Source: Candidatus Obscuribacterales bacterium
Lineage (GTDB): Bacteria; Cyanobacteriota; Vampirovibrionia; Obscuribacterales; Obscuribacteraceae
Length of the DNA: 64,000 nucleotides
Reading direction: 5' to 3'
Assembly: GCA_019745415.1 (NCBI GenBank)
Contig: JAIETF010000002.1
Location: 26,998 to 90,997 of the forward strand
The translations under genes were made by a program, and so were the position numbers. The stretch's first letter is position 1. The number at the start of each line of letters is the position of its first letter. The notes beneath the pieces are model-generated. The model was given only the letters and a program-made list of their open reading frames with translations, made no database searches and was not told the origin of the DNA. Positions 42,631 to 50,704 of the stretch are shown here, piece by piece.

Positions 42631-44786
42631 TAGCGCACCTCCACGAGAGACCAGAGCACGGGAGCTCGACCGCCGCCGGTGTCGCCCTGGCGCTGTGTGA
42701 TTCGACCGAGAGCTTGCAGCTCTGCAAGTGCAGTTGCAAGCTGACTTGCTTTGCAAGTATTTTTGAATTTACGATTGAGCTCAGTCTGACTTGTCTCCCC
42801 AGCCTGGAGCGCATCTAGCAAGCGCTCGTTAAGCGAGCGAGTAGGCGAGTGCTCAGTCGTTGCAGTGCCGAATATCCAACGAGCAGATGCGAGGCAATAC
42901 TCCCACACGGCATTGGCTGCTTGGAGATGGTGGATCTTGATTGTGTAATCGAGATCGAGGATTGCATATATCAAAGCAAGTCTCCGAATCTGCGCCGGTC
43001 CGCGAGCTGTGATATCTCCGATCAAGCCGCCGACATCCGAGGTGGTGACGCGGTGATAAAGATACCGATAGTACTCAGCTGCTTCGCTGTCGAAGTTGAA
43101 CAAGTGATCGCGCTGCCCGTGACAAATAGCTTTTGCTAGGTCGCTCGCGAGGTGCGGCAAAACGTGCTCGCTTAACCCTTCGGGGAACGCCAATATTTTC
43201 GAGCGGCGTGAGCAAAACCAAAGAAAACGGTTCACAAGCCCATTGCTCAGCTCGACTTTCTCAAGCTGTCTCGACAGCTCATTCTTTGTGATATGTCCGA
43301 GCAGTGCGATATGTCCATCGCTCGCTTGCATGGGATTGGTCTTGGTCATGATGCTCAGCTTGCGACGGTCCCATGCGTCACGAATCACAACTGAGAGCGT
43401 GTTGCCCTGGCGCTGCATCGCTTTGAGCGCTCCTGCAAACTCACTCTCGATCACGAGTAAGCGCTTGTCTGTGACGCCCTCGTCTGCGTCTTCATCCTTC
43501 GTCGCTTTCTTCCCGTCTCTAATCGAAGCTATCAAGCCCTCGCCCGAGCTCAAGCCGTTGCTCACTGTCAGCGGTGGCACTCCGAGCCTCGCTTCAGCGT
43601 CGTCAAAGATTCGCTCGATTGGTCCGAGACTTGTGCCTTTCCTGGCGTTTGCTGACGCTCCGACGACCATGCCGAACACCAGCGGATAGTGGCGGTCGTC
43701 GCCGATCTTCGTCCAAGCGTGACGTCCAAAAGTTGCCCCCGCTCTGACAAGCAAGGTGGCAAGTACAGCCGCCGGATCTGCTTCACTTGATTCGACTGAC
43801 GCTTCGACTATGCGCCCCGCGAGACCATGCAGGGCTGCGGGCTGTAATGTGGGCCACTCACGCACATGAAAATCGTCTGACTCTTCTGCCGGCGGCGCGA
43901 AGTTTTCAAGGGGTGCGTCGAACCGTGCTTTTCTGGGCTCTCGGTAGACCAACCTTTTGCCTGCCAGGTGGAAGATCGTGCCGAGACTTACCGCGCCTCG
44001 CGACGAGCCGCCGCGAAAGCTGCGCCATTTTTTATCGCAGTCACCTGGTCGATACTTCGCCGATCTGCTCGACCAGTCATCCCATGTCGAGAGCGGATAG
44101 CCGCCGGACTTGAGAGCCATGCCGACTTTTATCCAGACGTCATAGTCGTCGCAGTCGATTGCGCGAAGTGCGTCAAGTAAAGCGTCTTCGTCTATCTCGC
44201 GATTGTCTTGCTGCGCAGAAGGCTCAGGCTTCTCGACATAAAATTGCTCATATATCCACTCAAGCGCTTCTTGGCAGTCAGCAAGTGGCACTTGATTGAA
44301 CACGTCACCGGATACGGTGAAATATCTGGGCGAGCGAAAGTCATACAGCTCGATGCCCTGTGTCGAGCCGTCGGCTATTTTCCACTTGCGCTGCCCGGTA
44401 GTGATTGCTCTGCCTTTGCAGAGAATGTGAAAGCCCTCACCGCTGGGTGAGTACTCGATGTACGTGCCCATGAAGTGGCTCAAGATCTCCGCAGCCCACT
44501 CCGCCACTTCGCCGGTAACAACGTCGACGCAGTGGTCCAGGTCAATGCCGACAAGACCGTCTTGCGCCGCGAACACATAGCCAAGCCCCGCCCAGTTGGG
44601 GAGCGCTCTTGATGCTGCCGCGAAGTCTGTCCAGGTCTCAGGTGCGTTAACCCTTGCGAGCTCGCCTGATACTTGTCGTGGTGGCTTAGTCTTTTTGCCG
44701 TCGCGAGTCTCATAGCGCCACATAACCCACTGTGCGCGGCTCTGAAGCTCGACGGGAATATTCTCAAGTTTGGGGGTAGGTGCCAT
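42630..44786 (-). CDS. Primase-polymerase / DUF3987-type helicase fusion
   Basis: 718 residues. An N-terminal prim-pol domain (about 10-170) has the catalytic GLVGIDLDHC aspartates and a later histidine region. A PriCT-2-like part (DALRAIDCDDYDVWIKVGMA) follows. The large C-terminal P-loop region (about 290-640) has a DUF3987 pattern with VGASANARKGTS as the nucleotide-binding loop, and a winged helix ends the chain (TSQTELNRKFKNT). It probably primes and unwinds phage DNA, with a host polymerase doing the bulk synthesis. Start M37 of the track is chosen to reduce overlap with RusA (23 bases remain). Confidence 0.8.
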   Translation of the reverse strand: MAPTPKLENIPVELQSRAQWVMWRYETRDGKKTKPPRQVSGELARVNAPETWTDFAAASRALPNWAGLGYVFAAQDGLVGIDLDHCVDVVTGEVAEWAAEILSHFMGTYIEYSPSGEGFHILCKGRAITTGQRKWKIADGSTQGIELYDFRSPRYFTVSGDVFNQVPLADCQEALEWIYEQFYVEKPEPSAQQDNREIDEDALLDALRAIDCDDYDVWIKVGMALKSGGYPLSTWDDWSSRSAKYRPGDCDKKWRSFRGGSSRGAVSLGTIFHLAGKRLVYREPRKARFDAPLENFAPPAEESDDFHVREWPTLQPAALHGLAGRIVEASVESSEADPAAVLATLLVRAGATFGRHAWTKIGDDRHYPLVFGMVVGASANARKGTSLGPIERIFDDAEARLGVPPLTVSNGLSSGEGLIASIRDGKKATKDEDADEGVTDKRLLVIESEFAGALKAMQRQGNTLSVVIRDAWDRRKLSIMTKTNPMQASDGHIALLGHITKNELSRQLEKVELSNGLVNRFLWFCSRRSKILAFPEGLSEHVLPHLASDLAKAICHGQRDHLFNFDSEAAEYYRYLYHRVTTSDVGGLIGDITARGPAQIRRLALIYAILDLDYTIKIHHLQAANAVWEYCLASARWIFGTATTEHSPTRSLNERLLDALQAGETSQTELNRKFKNTCKASQLATALAELQALGRITQRQGDTGGGRAPVLWSLVEVR

Positions 44787-45198
44787 TATTGTCGATTTCT
44801 GTGAGATAGATTGTGACGCCGGGCTCTTCGCCGGGATTGCAATAACGCTTTGACTCAGTCCTGGTGCACACTTGAGAGTCGTCTTTGTAGACAATGCCTG
44901 TCAGTGAGTCTTCAGTCGAGCGAATAATTTTTGTAAGGTCTGGCGTAGTGATGTGCCAGTGCGGCTGATATCGCTTTGTATGCGACTTCGGACGCGCAAA
45001 CCGAAAGTCTAAGAACATCAACACTGGACCGGTCAGCAGCTCTCCGGTGTACTGCGCTTTTGCTGCTTTCGCAACCTGGTCTCTCCAGATTGCAGTCAGG
45101 GGGCTCGCATCGCGGACGAACATCTTGCCGGATTTCGACATGCCGGGCGTTTTGCTTCCCTGCGGACGCGGCACCCCACTGACTTCAATCTTGATCAT
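44764..45198 (-). CDS. rusA: RusA-type Holliday junction resolvase
   Basis: 144 residues. VSGVPRPQGSKTPG is the N-terminal strand, TPDLTKIIRSTEDSLTGIVY and KDDSQV hold the catalytic aspartates. RusA dimers cut four-way junctions. The usual D-x-DN reads DLTK, a small deviation. TAATG overlap with SSB. Confidence 0.88.
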   Translation of the reverse strand: MIKIEVSGVPRPQGSKTPGMSKSGKMFVRDASPLTAIWRDQVAKAAKAQYTGELLTGPVLMFLDFRFARPKSHTKRYQPHWHITTPDLTKIIRSTEDSLTGIVYKDDSQVCTRTESKRYCNPGEEPGVTIYLTEIDNNGTYPQT

Positions 45199-45566
45199 TA
45201 GGCAAATGGATCGTAGTCGTCGGACGAATCAGCGCCCTGGTCGCCCTGGTCTTTTTTGCCATTTGGCATAAGCTCCACGCGCTGGCAGTTGACGAGAGTG
45301 CGCGAGCGCTTCTCGCCTGACTGGGACTCCCACTTATCTACCTCTAAACGACCGATGATGCCTACCATGTCACCTTTCCGCACGTACTGATTGACAGTAT
45401 CGACCTGGTCTCCCCAGGCTCGCACGTCGATAAAATCAACCTGCTTCTCTTTCGTCGGACGCTGAAGCGCGATACTGAAATCGACTTTCTTCTTGCCTGA
45501 CTCGAAATACCTAGCTTCAGGCTCTCTGCTGACTCTTCCGACTAACACCACATTATTCACGCTCAC
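45198..45566 (-). CDS. ssb: Single-stranded DNA-binding protein
   Basis: GTG start with GGAG upstream. The OB-fold runs from NNVVLVGRVSREPEARYFES to about residue 100, and the acidic tail ends DSSDDYDPFA, a variant of the DDDIPF partner-binding tip. It protects phage ssDNA in replication and recombination. Confidence 0.93.
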   Translation of the reverse strand: MSVNNVVLVGRVSREPEARYFESGKKKVDFSIALQRPTKEKQVDFIDVRAWGDQVDTVNQYVRKGDMVGIIGRLEVDKWESQSGEKRSRTLVNCQRVELMPNGKKDQGDQGADSSDDYDPFA

Positions 45567-45590
45567 GACTAATCTCCTTATTTTTTTTGT

Positions 45591-45974
45591 CTACACTTTG
45601 CGCGGGTCAGTCTCTACCCAGGGGAGAGACTGAGGGCTGGTTGGCTCTGGTCTCGGAGACACCACCGGCGGTATCGTCTTGACCGAACCGATTGGCACTC
45701 TTGGCAGCGCTTCTGCAGCCTGAGCGAAAAACACCAAGAGCAGGGCGAGCGGGAGCGTGCCAGGCCACTTCTCTAGCTCAGCTGTCGCCTGGTCAACGAG
45801 CTTGTCCCAGATTCGCTTTTCGCGCTCGCTGGCTTTCGGACCGAACGGAAATGCGCGGCGCATCTCCGGTCGAATAGCGCGAGCTGCTTGACCCTTGCGA
45901 GCTTTAATGACCTCATTGATTGCAAGCTTCGCTTCCATTTCGATCTGCTTGTCTGTGCGCTTGTCGTTACTCAT
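45591..45974 (-). CDS. Hypothetical phage protein (127 aa)
   Basis: Charged helical N-terminus (DKQIEMEAKLAINEVIKARK), a central helix, a hydrophobic stretch (LPLALLLVFFAQAAEAL) and a proline-rich tail. Unknown; starts within the stop of the 749-residue gene. Confidence 0.55.
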   Translation of the reverse strand: MSNDKRTDKQIEMEAKLAINEVIKARKGQAARAIRPEMRRAFPFGPKASEREKRIWDKLVDQATAELEKWPGTLPLALLLVFFAQAAEALPRVPIGSVKTIPPVVSPRPEPTSPQSLPWVETDPRKV

Positions 45975-48216
45975 CGTCTCCCCCTTCGTCGTCGGCTTGC
46001 GCTCCGCCTAGCTTCGCAAGCGAGCACTTGCCGAGCGGGTCTTTAGGCACAACCTTGGTGCCTGGTATGTCCGTTAGTGCGCCTTTGTTTATCAGGCTCA
46101 ACAGAGTGCGGCTGTTGAAGTCTACGGACGGACGAGCATTGATATTTTTGAAAGCCTCAAAGCCTTTTGCTTTGATATGCTCGACAATTTTTTCTCTGTC
46201 GAATATCTGAGCGCCGCCGGTCTGGCTGAACTTCACGGGACCGGAAGGCAAGGTCATCGTCTTGCCGACAAACTCACCTTTCTTGTTTGTCTTGAGCCTG
46301 TACTTTGCGAGCATTCGCGCCATAGGCTGAATGAACTGCTCAAAATAGAACTGCGCTGCGCCGTCGTATGGCTTGCATCGAGCTTCGCAGGCTGCGCGAT
46401 ATCTTGCAGCTTTCTCCAAGTGTCCATACGCCCGGTCAACAACCTGGTCAAGCTTCTGCTCGAAAGCATCGACTTGCTCTTTGGTCGCGCCGTCGCGCAA
46501 GACGGGCAACTCAGTCCAGCCAAATTTTTGCAAGATAAAACTTGGCTCGATGACCTCGCCGGTCTCAGGATCGACAAGCCCTGCCTCGGTGCGCTCCTGC
46601 GCTTGCTTCTGCTCGACAGGCTCTTGCTGTTGAGCTTGCTGCTGTTCGACGGGCGGAGCGTCTTGTCCGACTTCAACGCCCTCGCGTGTGACCTCGACAG
46701 TAGTGGCAATATCGTTGACGATTGCCCAGGACACATTGTCACCGACAGAGCGGACCGCATGATACAAGGCGCGAGTGCAGGGCACGATGACAATTTTTGA
46801 AACGTCAGCGACTTGGCTCAGTTGAGTGAGAATAGCGTCTAGACCTTCGCGGGTCTTGTCGACGCCCCAAATGCGATCTCCCTCGAAAGCCATGAAGTAG
46901 GTTGTCGGAGGTTGCGCTGGCTGTTCAGCCGGTGCAAGCTTAAGATCAAATCCAAGCTGAAAGCCAAGCTCCTTTTTTACCTGCTCCAGAGTTGGTTTGC
47001 ACTTATTCCAGACAAGACTAGCAAAGGTTAGCTCGTGTGCAACTTGCCCATCTTTCTCGGGTTTGCAATAGTTTCTTATCTCACCCCAAAGCCAGGCGAG
47101 AGCCAATCGTCTGGCTGCTTTCGCTAGGTCAAGCTGCTTCGCTTTGTCGGCGGGTTGAGGTATCTTCTCAAAGCGTCCTGCTACTCTCAAATAATCGACC
47201 GCCTCGTCAAGCACTGGGGTCCAGGGCTTCCCTAGCAGGCTAGCCGTTGCATCAAGCAAGACGCCGATATCCATGTCACTTGCCGTATCAGAGAGCAAAG
47301 CAAAAAGATTATCTTCCTGAAGAATCACTTCAAGCGGTGCGCGATTACTAGGTGCAGGTTCAGGCAAGAAGTTCTCGACTCGTTCTTCACCTGGTTTCTC
47401 GGCTGTCACTGTGCCGGTGAGCTGGCACTTTTTGCAGATGCGACGACCATCGTCGAGTGTTGGGCTGTTTTTGTTGGTCTTGACGTTGTTGCAGATCGCG
47501 CACATGCTTGCAGTGCTGCCTGCTGTTGATTCGACCTGCTTTGGCTCAGCTCTATTTTCTGCGCAGACCTCTATCCAATCTGGCACCGCTTCCTTTGCTT
47601 CCTGCTCAGTGCCAAAGAAATGCTCAAGCGCGTTAAACTTGCCGTTCTCGACAATGCCGACATCAAAAGTGCCTTCGTGATCTTCACTCGGCTGGACAAC
47701 GACATTGCCTTCCTCTGGATGGGCAACTGTTACGCCGAGCGCAGCAAAGATGTCATCGTCTGCTGCTGTCGCTTCAGGCGCGGGTGTGTTCCAGATGTGA
47801 GCAAACGCATCCTGCTTCTGCTCAGCAAGCTTTATTAGCTCAGCTTCCAACGAATAAAGCGGGCAGCCCTTGAGGTTATGCAGTGGCTGGGTAAGAGCTT
47901 GCACGCTTATCGCTGCCTCAAGCTTTTGAATCTCTTCCTCGGTCAAGCAAGCCTCGGCGATACCGTACTGGTACAGGGCTTCTCTGTACTCGTTGACAGT
48001 GGTCACGCGGAGGTCTTTCTCAGGCTCGACCGATATCTCGCCGTTAGACCATGCAACAGTAATTCCTAGCTCGCCAACGGCTTCGACCATGCCAAAGGCA
48101 AAACCGTCGACATCTTTGACGAGGTCGCCCACTTGAGGCACCGCTCTCAGTGCCGATTGTTGCACCGGCTTCACTCCACCTGGCGGCGGGTACTTTCCAA
48201 AATCTATTGCTGACAT
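45967..48216 (-). CDS. Zinc-finger plus Gam-like fusion protein (749 aa)
   Basis: Domains seen: an N-terminal KOW/SH3-like part (VGDLVKDVDGFAFGMVEAVG), DDDIFAALGVTV near 155, a four-cysteine finger CAIC...CKKC near 240-265, and a Q-rich linker near 545. The C-terminal ~190 residues (AFEQKLDQVVDRAYGHLEKA, MTLPSGPVKFSQTGG) resemble host-nuclease inhibitor Gam, which protects linear DNA ends from RecBCD. The overall protein is unlike any I know. It lies between the P-loop ATPase and SSB, supporting a recombination or DNA-end role. Confidence 0.6.
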   Translation of the reverse strand: MSAIDFGKYPPPGGVKPVQQSALRAVPQVGDLVKDVDGFAFGMVEAVGELGITVAWSNGEISVEPEKDLRVTTVNEYREALYQYGIAEACLTEEEIQKLEAAISVQALTQPLHNLKGCPLYSLEAELIKLAEQKQDAFAHIWNTPAPEATAADDDIFAALGVTVAHPEEGNVVVQPSEDHEGTFDVGIVENGKFNALEHFFGTEQEAKEAVPDWIEVCAENRAEPKQVESTAGSTASMCAICNNVKTNKNSPTLDDGRRICKKCQLTGTVTAEKPGEERVENFLPEPAPSNRAPLEVILQEDNLFALLSDTASDMDIGVLLDATASLLGKPWTPVLDEAVDYLRVAGRFEKIPQPADKAKQLDLAKAARRLALAWLWGEIRNYCKPEKDGQVAHELTFASLVWNKCKPTLEQVKKELGFQLGFDLKLAPAEQPAQPPTTYFMAFEGDRIWGVDKTREGLDAILTQLSQVADVSKIVIVPCTRALYHAVRSVGDNVSWAIVNDIATTVEVTREGVEVGQDAPPVEQQQAQQQEPVEQKQAQERTEAGLVDPETGEVIEPSFILQKFGWTELPVLRDGATKEQVDAFEQKLDQVVDRAYGHLEKAARYRAACEARCKPYDGAAQFYFEQFIQPMARMLAKYRLKTNKKGEFVGKTMTLPSGPVKFSQTGGAQIFDREKIVEHIKAKGFEAFKNINARPSVDFNSRTLLSLINKGALTDIPGTKVVPKDPLGKCSLAKLGGAQADDEGGDDE

Positions 48217-48243
48217 TTTGTCTCTCTCTAAAGTGTGTGTGAA

Positions 48244-49485
48244 TTACGCTTTGGGCCAGTGATGGCTCTCGGGCAGTGGCTGACCGCGGTGGTCGACCAG
48301 GACGCGCCCGCCTTTATTGCCCGGATGGCTCAGTATCTTGACCGCAGCTTCCCACTGCTTGACAGTGAAGGCAGTCTCTATCTGGCGAATGTCGAGCTTG
48401 AACTGATGACACAACCAACCTGTTACGGTCTGTCCTGTCCATCCGTTAGCCGTTGCTGCTTGCAGAAGCTGCTGCAATTGCACCTTGGATACAATCTCTA
48501 CACCGGCAGGCGTCGTGGTGTCTGATCCAGCGCCCGAGCTTTTCCCAGTAGTGGACTTTGGGTCAGGCTGGCTCGCAGAGGCAGAGCTTGCACCGGCATT
48601 GCTTGCCGTGCTCGACCCAGAGTTTGCGCTTTTCGTCGTAGTGCTCTGTTGGGTGTTCGCCTTCCCACTGCCCGCAGGGGCAGGGGTCGAGCTCGCAGGT
48701 GCAGTCTGCGATTGTTCTTGTTGCGCCGCAACCCTCGCATCGTCCGCATTGCTGCTGCTCTGACCAGACGACTCTGCCTGGGACTTTGGGACCGCTGCAA
48801 CACCATTGTCGAGCCAAGCTTTTAGAGTTTCTGCGAACTCCTTGCCTGGATTGCGAGTGACGACGCCATCTACGAGGTGACATCTAGTCTTGCTCACAAC
48901 CATGTCATGTTCAAGATTGAGGTCGCAAATTACGTCAAATTCATACTCGACACCCTCTCTCTGAACCGGCGCCATGCCGACTTTCTTCGGCACTTTCCTG
49001 CCTCGCTCGTTCTCTTCAAGCACGTACTCTTGCTTGGTGCGCATAGTCGCGATGACGTGACACTTACTCTGCAACATTGCGTCGACCAGTGCGTTATGCT
49101 GCGGCGTGACTTCTCTCCAAGCTGCAAAACTGTTGCCGCTCTGCGATTTCTTCGCAGCCTTGTCGACCTGCTCAAGAGCGCCGTCCTTGCCGGACCAAGC
49201 GTGAGACAGTGAGTCGATTATCACAACTTCATAGCCGGCTTTCTCGGCTTCTTTCAACATGGTAACGTAGTGCTGGGGCGAGTGTGTCTCCAGGTCAACC
49301 GTGTCGAAGTTAAACAGGTCGGCATACTTGCTCGCACTACCACGCTCGCTGTCTATTACTGCGATCTTGGCACTGAGCGCGGTGGCAAAAGTCAAAGCGG
49401 TGAAGGTCTTGCCCGAGCCGCTAGGACCCATCAAAGCAAGCCGGAGCTTTGACTTTTCTTTAGTAGCTTTCTTGAATAATGACAT
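48244..49485 (-). CDS. Phage P-loop ATPase (AAA_24, Sak4-like recombinase candidate)
   Basis: Walker A is LMGPSGSGKTFTAL, Walker B YEVVIIDSLSHAW; CHVIATMRTKQEY is a sensor-type strand. Residues 1-230 form a compact RecA-like ATPase as in phage single-strand annealing or nucleotide-binding proteins of the Sak4/AAA_24 group. A long S/A/T/Q/G-rich linker (about 235-335) leads to a C-terminal helical region. First large gene of the early operon, SD AGAGGAACGTAA. Confidence 0.85.
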   Translation of the reverse strand: MSLFKKATKEKSKLRLALMGPSGSGKTFTALTFATALSAKIAVIDSERGSASKYADLFNFDTVDLETHSPQHYVTMLKEAEKAGYEVVIIDSLSHAWSGKDGALEQVDKAAKKSQSGNSFAAWREVTPQHNALVDAMLQSKCHVIATMRTKQEYVLEENERGRKVPKKVGMAPVQREGVEYEFDVICDLNLEHDMVVSKTRCHLVDGVVTRNPGKEFAETLKAWLDNGVAAVPKSQAESSGQSSSNADDARVAAQQEQSQTAPASSTPAPAGSGKANTQQSTTTKSANSGSSTASNAGASSASASQPDPKSTTGKSSGAGSDTTTPAGVEIVSKVQLQQLLQAATANGWTGQTVTGWLCHQFKLDIRQIETAFTVKQWEAAVKILSHPGNKGGRVLVDHRGQPLPESHHWPKA

Positions 49486-49583
49486 TTACGTTCCTCTCTC
49501 CTAATTACTGCTCTCTTCTCAATCTCTGCGAGCACCGCATATAGTGCTAAAAAACAGAGACAAAACACGTCGAAATGGCTCAT
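49431..49583 (-). CDS. 50-aa membrane peptide upstream of ATPase
   Basis: ATG at 49583 follows AGGAGTAGGC. Residues 3-20 are hydrophobic (FDVFCLCFLALYAVLA), the rest basic. It overlaps the ATPase start by 55 bases in another frame and could couple its translation. Confidence 0.4.
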   Translation of the reverse strand: MSHFDVFCLCFLALYAVLAEIEKRAVIRREERKCHYSRKLLKKSQSSGLL

Positions 49584-49892
49584 GCCTACTCCTTTACACG
49601 CGAAAGAAGAGCAGCCGCCGCGATGGCAGAGCGCGTACCCCCACACTCCTGCGAAGGCGGAGACTGCTCTTGTTTTGCGTATATATCAGCTATATCGCTT
49701 AGTATTTGAAAAGACAAAGAAAGCGCCATTATCTAGCCCGCATGAAAGCGGGATAACAAGCCAATAACAAGAGGTGTTACACCCCTGGTTGTTGCTATTC
49801 AGTTGTTTCAAAAGTCCCGGCTAACCGGTCACGTGAAAATGTTACCGCGCCGGAAACATTTTTGAACACGCGAAAACTTAAAATTTCAAAAT
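49584..49892. other. Early control region with hairpins
   Basis: No gene seen. Contains CCCGC-tttcat-GCGGG, AGGTGT-TACACC-type and AAATGTT/AACATTT inverted repeats, and a possible leftward promoter at 49689-49717. Confidence 0.5.
49688..49717 (-). promoter_or_regulatory. Possible leftward early promoter with degenerate operator
   Basis: Minus strand TTGTCT, 17-base spacer, TATAGC; a diverged dyad TACTAA-gcgat-ATAGCT (8 of 12) overlaps the -10. Would drive the replication genes. Confidence 0.4.
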
Positions 49893-50111
49893 TTAATCTT
49901 TACTTGAGTATGCGGCTAGTTTCTTTCGCAGGCTGCAAATCTCGATAGACTGGTCTAGTAGGGCGTTATCGAGGTTTTGCGCCCGAATCTCTAGGCTGCG
50001 CACTTTTTCCTCAAGAGCTGCCAACCTGGCTTCTGACAACCTGTTGCCGATGGGGGAGCACAGGGCAGGCAGGCAGGAGACAGTAAAAACTAGGCAGATT
50101 AAACGCTTCAC
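49893..50111 (-). CDS. Small exported or lipoprotein-like coiled-coil protein
   Basis: GTG start overlapping the repressor stop (GTGA). N-terminal signal (KRLICLVFTVSCLPALC) then a coiled coil (LAALEEKVRSLEIRAQNLDN). Co-expressed with the repressor, so possibly a lysogeny-expressed surface or exclusion protein; not proven. Confidence 0.5.
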   Translation of the reverse strand: MKRLICLVFTVSCLPALCSPIGNRLSEARLAALEEKVRSLEIRAQNLDNALLDQSIEICSLRKKLAAYSSKD

Positions 50112-50359
50112 TCTTCGACAATAAGGTCCTGGTCGGCGAGGTCGTCCAATGAGACCTGGAGCGCTTTGCTCAGCCTCTTCGCAGTCTCCAGGTGCATGGG
50201 TCGCTCGCCCCGGAAGTTGCGGAAGAGAGTGATCGCGGTCACGTCGCTCATTTTTGCGAGTGTGCGTAGTGTGGGCTTTACGTCGAGCGCCTCCATCCGC
50301 AGCTTTACATAAGGAGGAAGACCATCGCCCCAGCCGCTGGCTTTTCTCGCGCTGTCCAT
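50108..50359 (-). CDS. XRE-family repressor candidate (83 aa)
   Basis: A helix-turn-helix of the XRE type spans about residues 29-75 (LRTLAKMSDVTAITLFRNFR, AKRLSKALQVSLDDL). The track frame starts inside the tRNA gene; the ATG at 50359 is chosen because GGGGGA lies 11 bases upstream and a TATAAT box is at 50384-50379. It sits beside attR and faces the early operon, as expected for a lysogeny repressor, and may bind the TACTAC-N5-GTAGTA dyads. It lacks a recognisable self-cleavage domain. Confidence 0.6.
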   Translation of the reverse strand: MDSARKASGWGDGLPPYVKLRMEALDVKPTLRTLAKMSDVTAITLFRNFRGERPMHLETAKRLSKALQVSLDDLADQDLIVEE

Positions 50360-50437
50360 AAGATATAACATCCCCCGATTATACATATGTACTAGACTGC
50401 GAACATTAAAGGACGGATAATCCTTGTATATAGATTG

Positions 50438-50510
50438 TGGAGCGTAAGGGAGTCGAACCCTTGACCTCTTCAATGCCATTGAAGCGCGCTACCAACTGCG
50501 CTAACGCCCC
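50438..50510 (-). tRNA. tRNA-Ala(GGC), 3' half supplied by the phage
   Basis: The cloverleaf is complete: acceptor GGGGCGT/ACGCTCC with the G3-U70 alanine identity pair, D-arm GCGC/GCGC, anticodon loop ATGGCAT (anticodon GGC), T-arm AAGGG-TTCGACT-CCCTT, discriminator A. CCA is not encoded (CAA follows). A minus-strand promoter (TTGCTT, 18 bases, TATAAA at 50526-50521) lies ahead. The part from 50438 to 50479 came with the prophage. Confidence 0.95.
50462..50479. repeat. attR core (18 bp)
   Basis: Identical to 7977-7994; right prophage boundary within the tRNA-Ala anticodon arm. Confidence 0.92.
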
Positions 50511-50520
50511 GACATGTGGA

Positions 50521-50550
50521 TTTATATCATAAATTAGTCGGACAAAGCAA
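50521..50550 (-). promoter_or_regulatory. tRNA-Ala promoter
   Basis: TTGCTT (50550-50545), 18-base spacer, TATAAA (50526-50521), 10 bases before the tRNA 5' end. Confidence 0.6.
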
Positions 50551-50704
50551 AGCCGGATCGCCTTGCATTTAGGCTTGTTTACACAAAGCTTCTATATTTG
50601 ACCCATTCCTGAACATTTCCTAACTGCCCGAACCGCCCAGAATAGTTCAAGATCGCCAATAATTACCAATGGTATCCTTCAGCCCCGGAGGTTCTTGAAT
50701 ACCG

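Larger units (their letters stand above)
7977..50479. mobile_element. Complete prophage with T7-like virion genes, integrated in tRNA-Ala(GGC)
   Basis: The element is bounded by the 18-bp direct repeats and has a tyrosine integrase next to attL and an XRE repressor candidate next to attR. It holds all modules expected of a functional phage: packaging, portal, scaffold, capsid, tail tubes, internal virion proteins, fibres, lysis, and replication/recombination. No frameshift is evident in the main genes, so it may be inducible. The virion gene order (portal, scaffold, capsid, gp11, gp12, gp13, gp14, gp15, gp16, gp17) is that of T7-like podoviruses. No single-subunit RNA polymerase or DNA polymerase was found. 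Confidence 0.93.

Noticed and set aside
42119-42700. 193-aa plus ORF
   Set aside because: Spans parts of three coupled minus genes; Ser/Cys-rich shadow without SD.
46177-46800. 207-aa plus ORF
   Set aside because: Shadow of the 749-residue minus gene; Leu-rich composition reflects the antisense of Gln/Glu codons.
42630-48216. Phage RNA polymerase or DNA polymerase
   Set aside because: The two largest early ORFs were considered, but one is prim-pol/helicase and the other has a zinc finger and Gam-like end; no polymerase motifs were seen.
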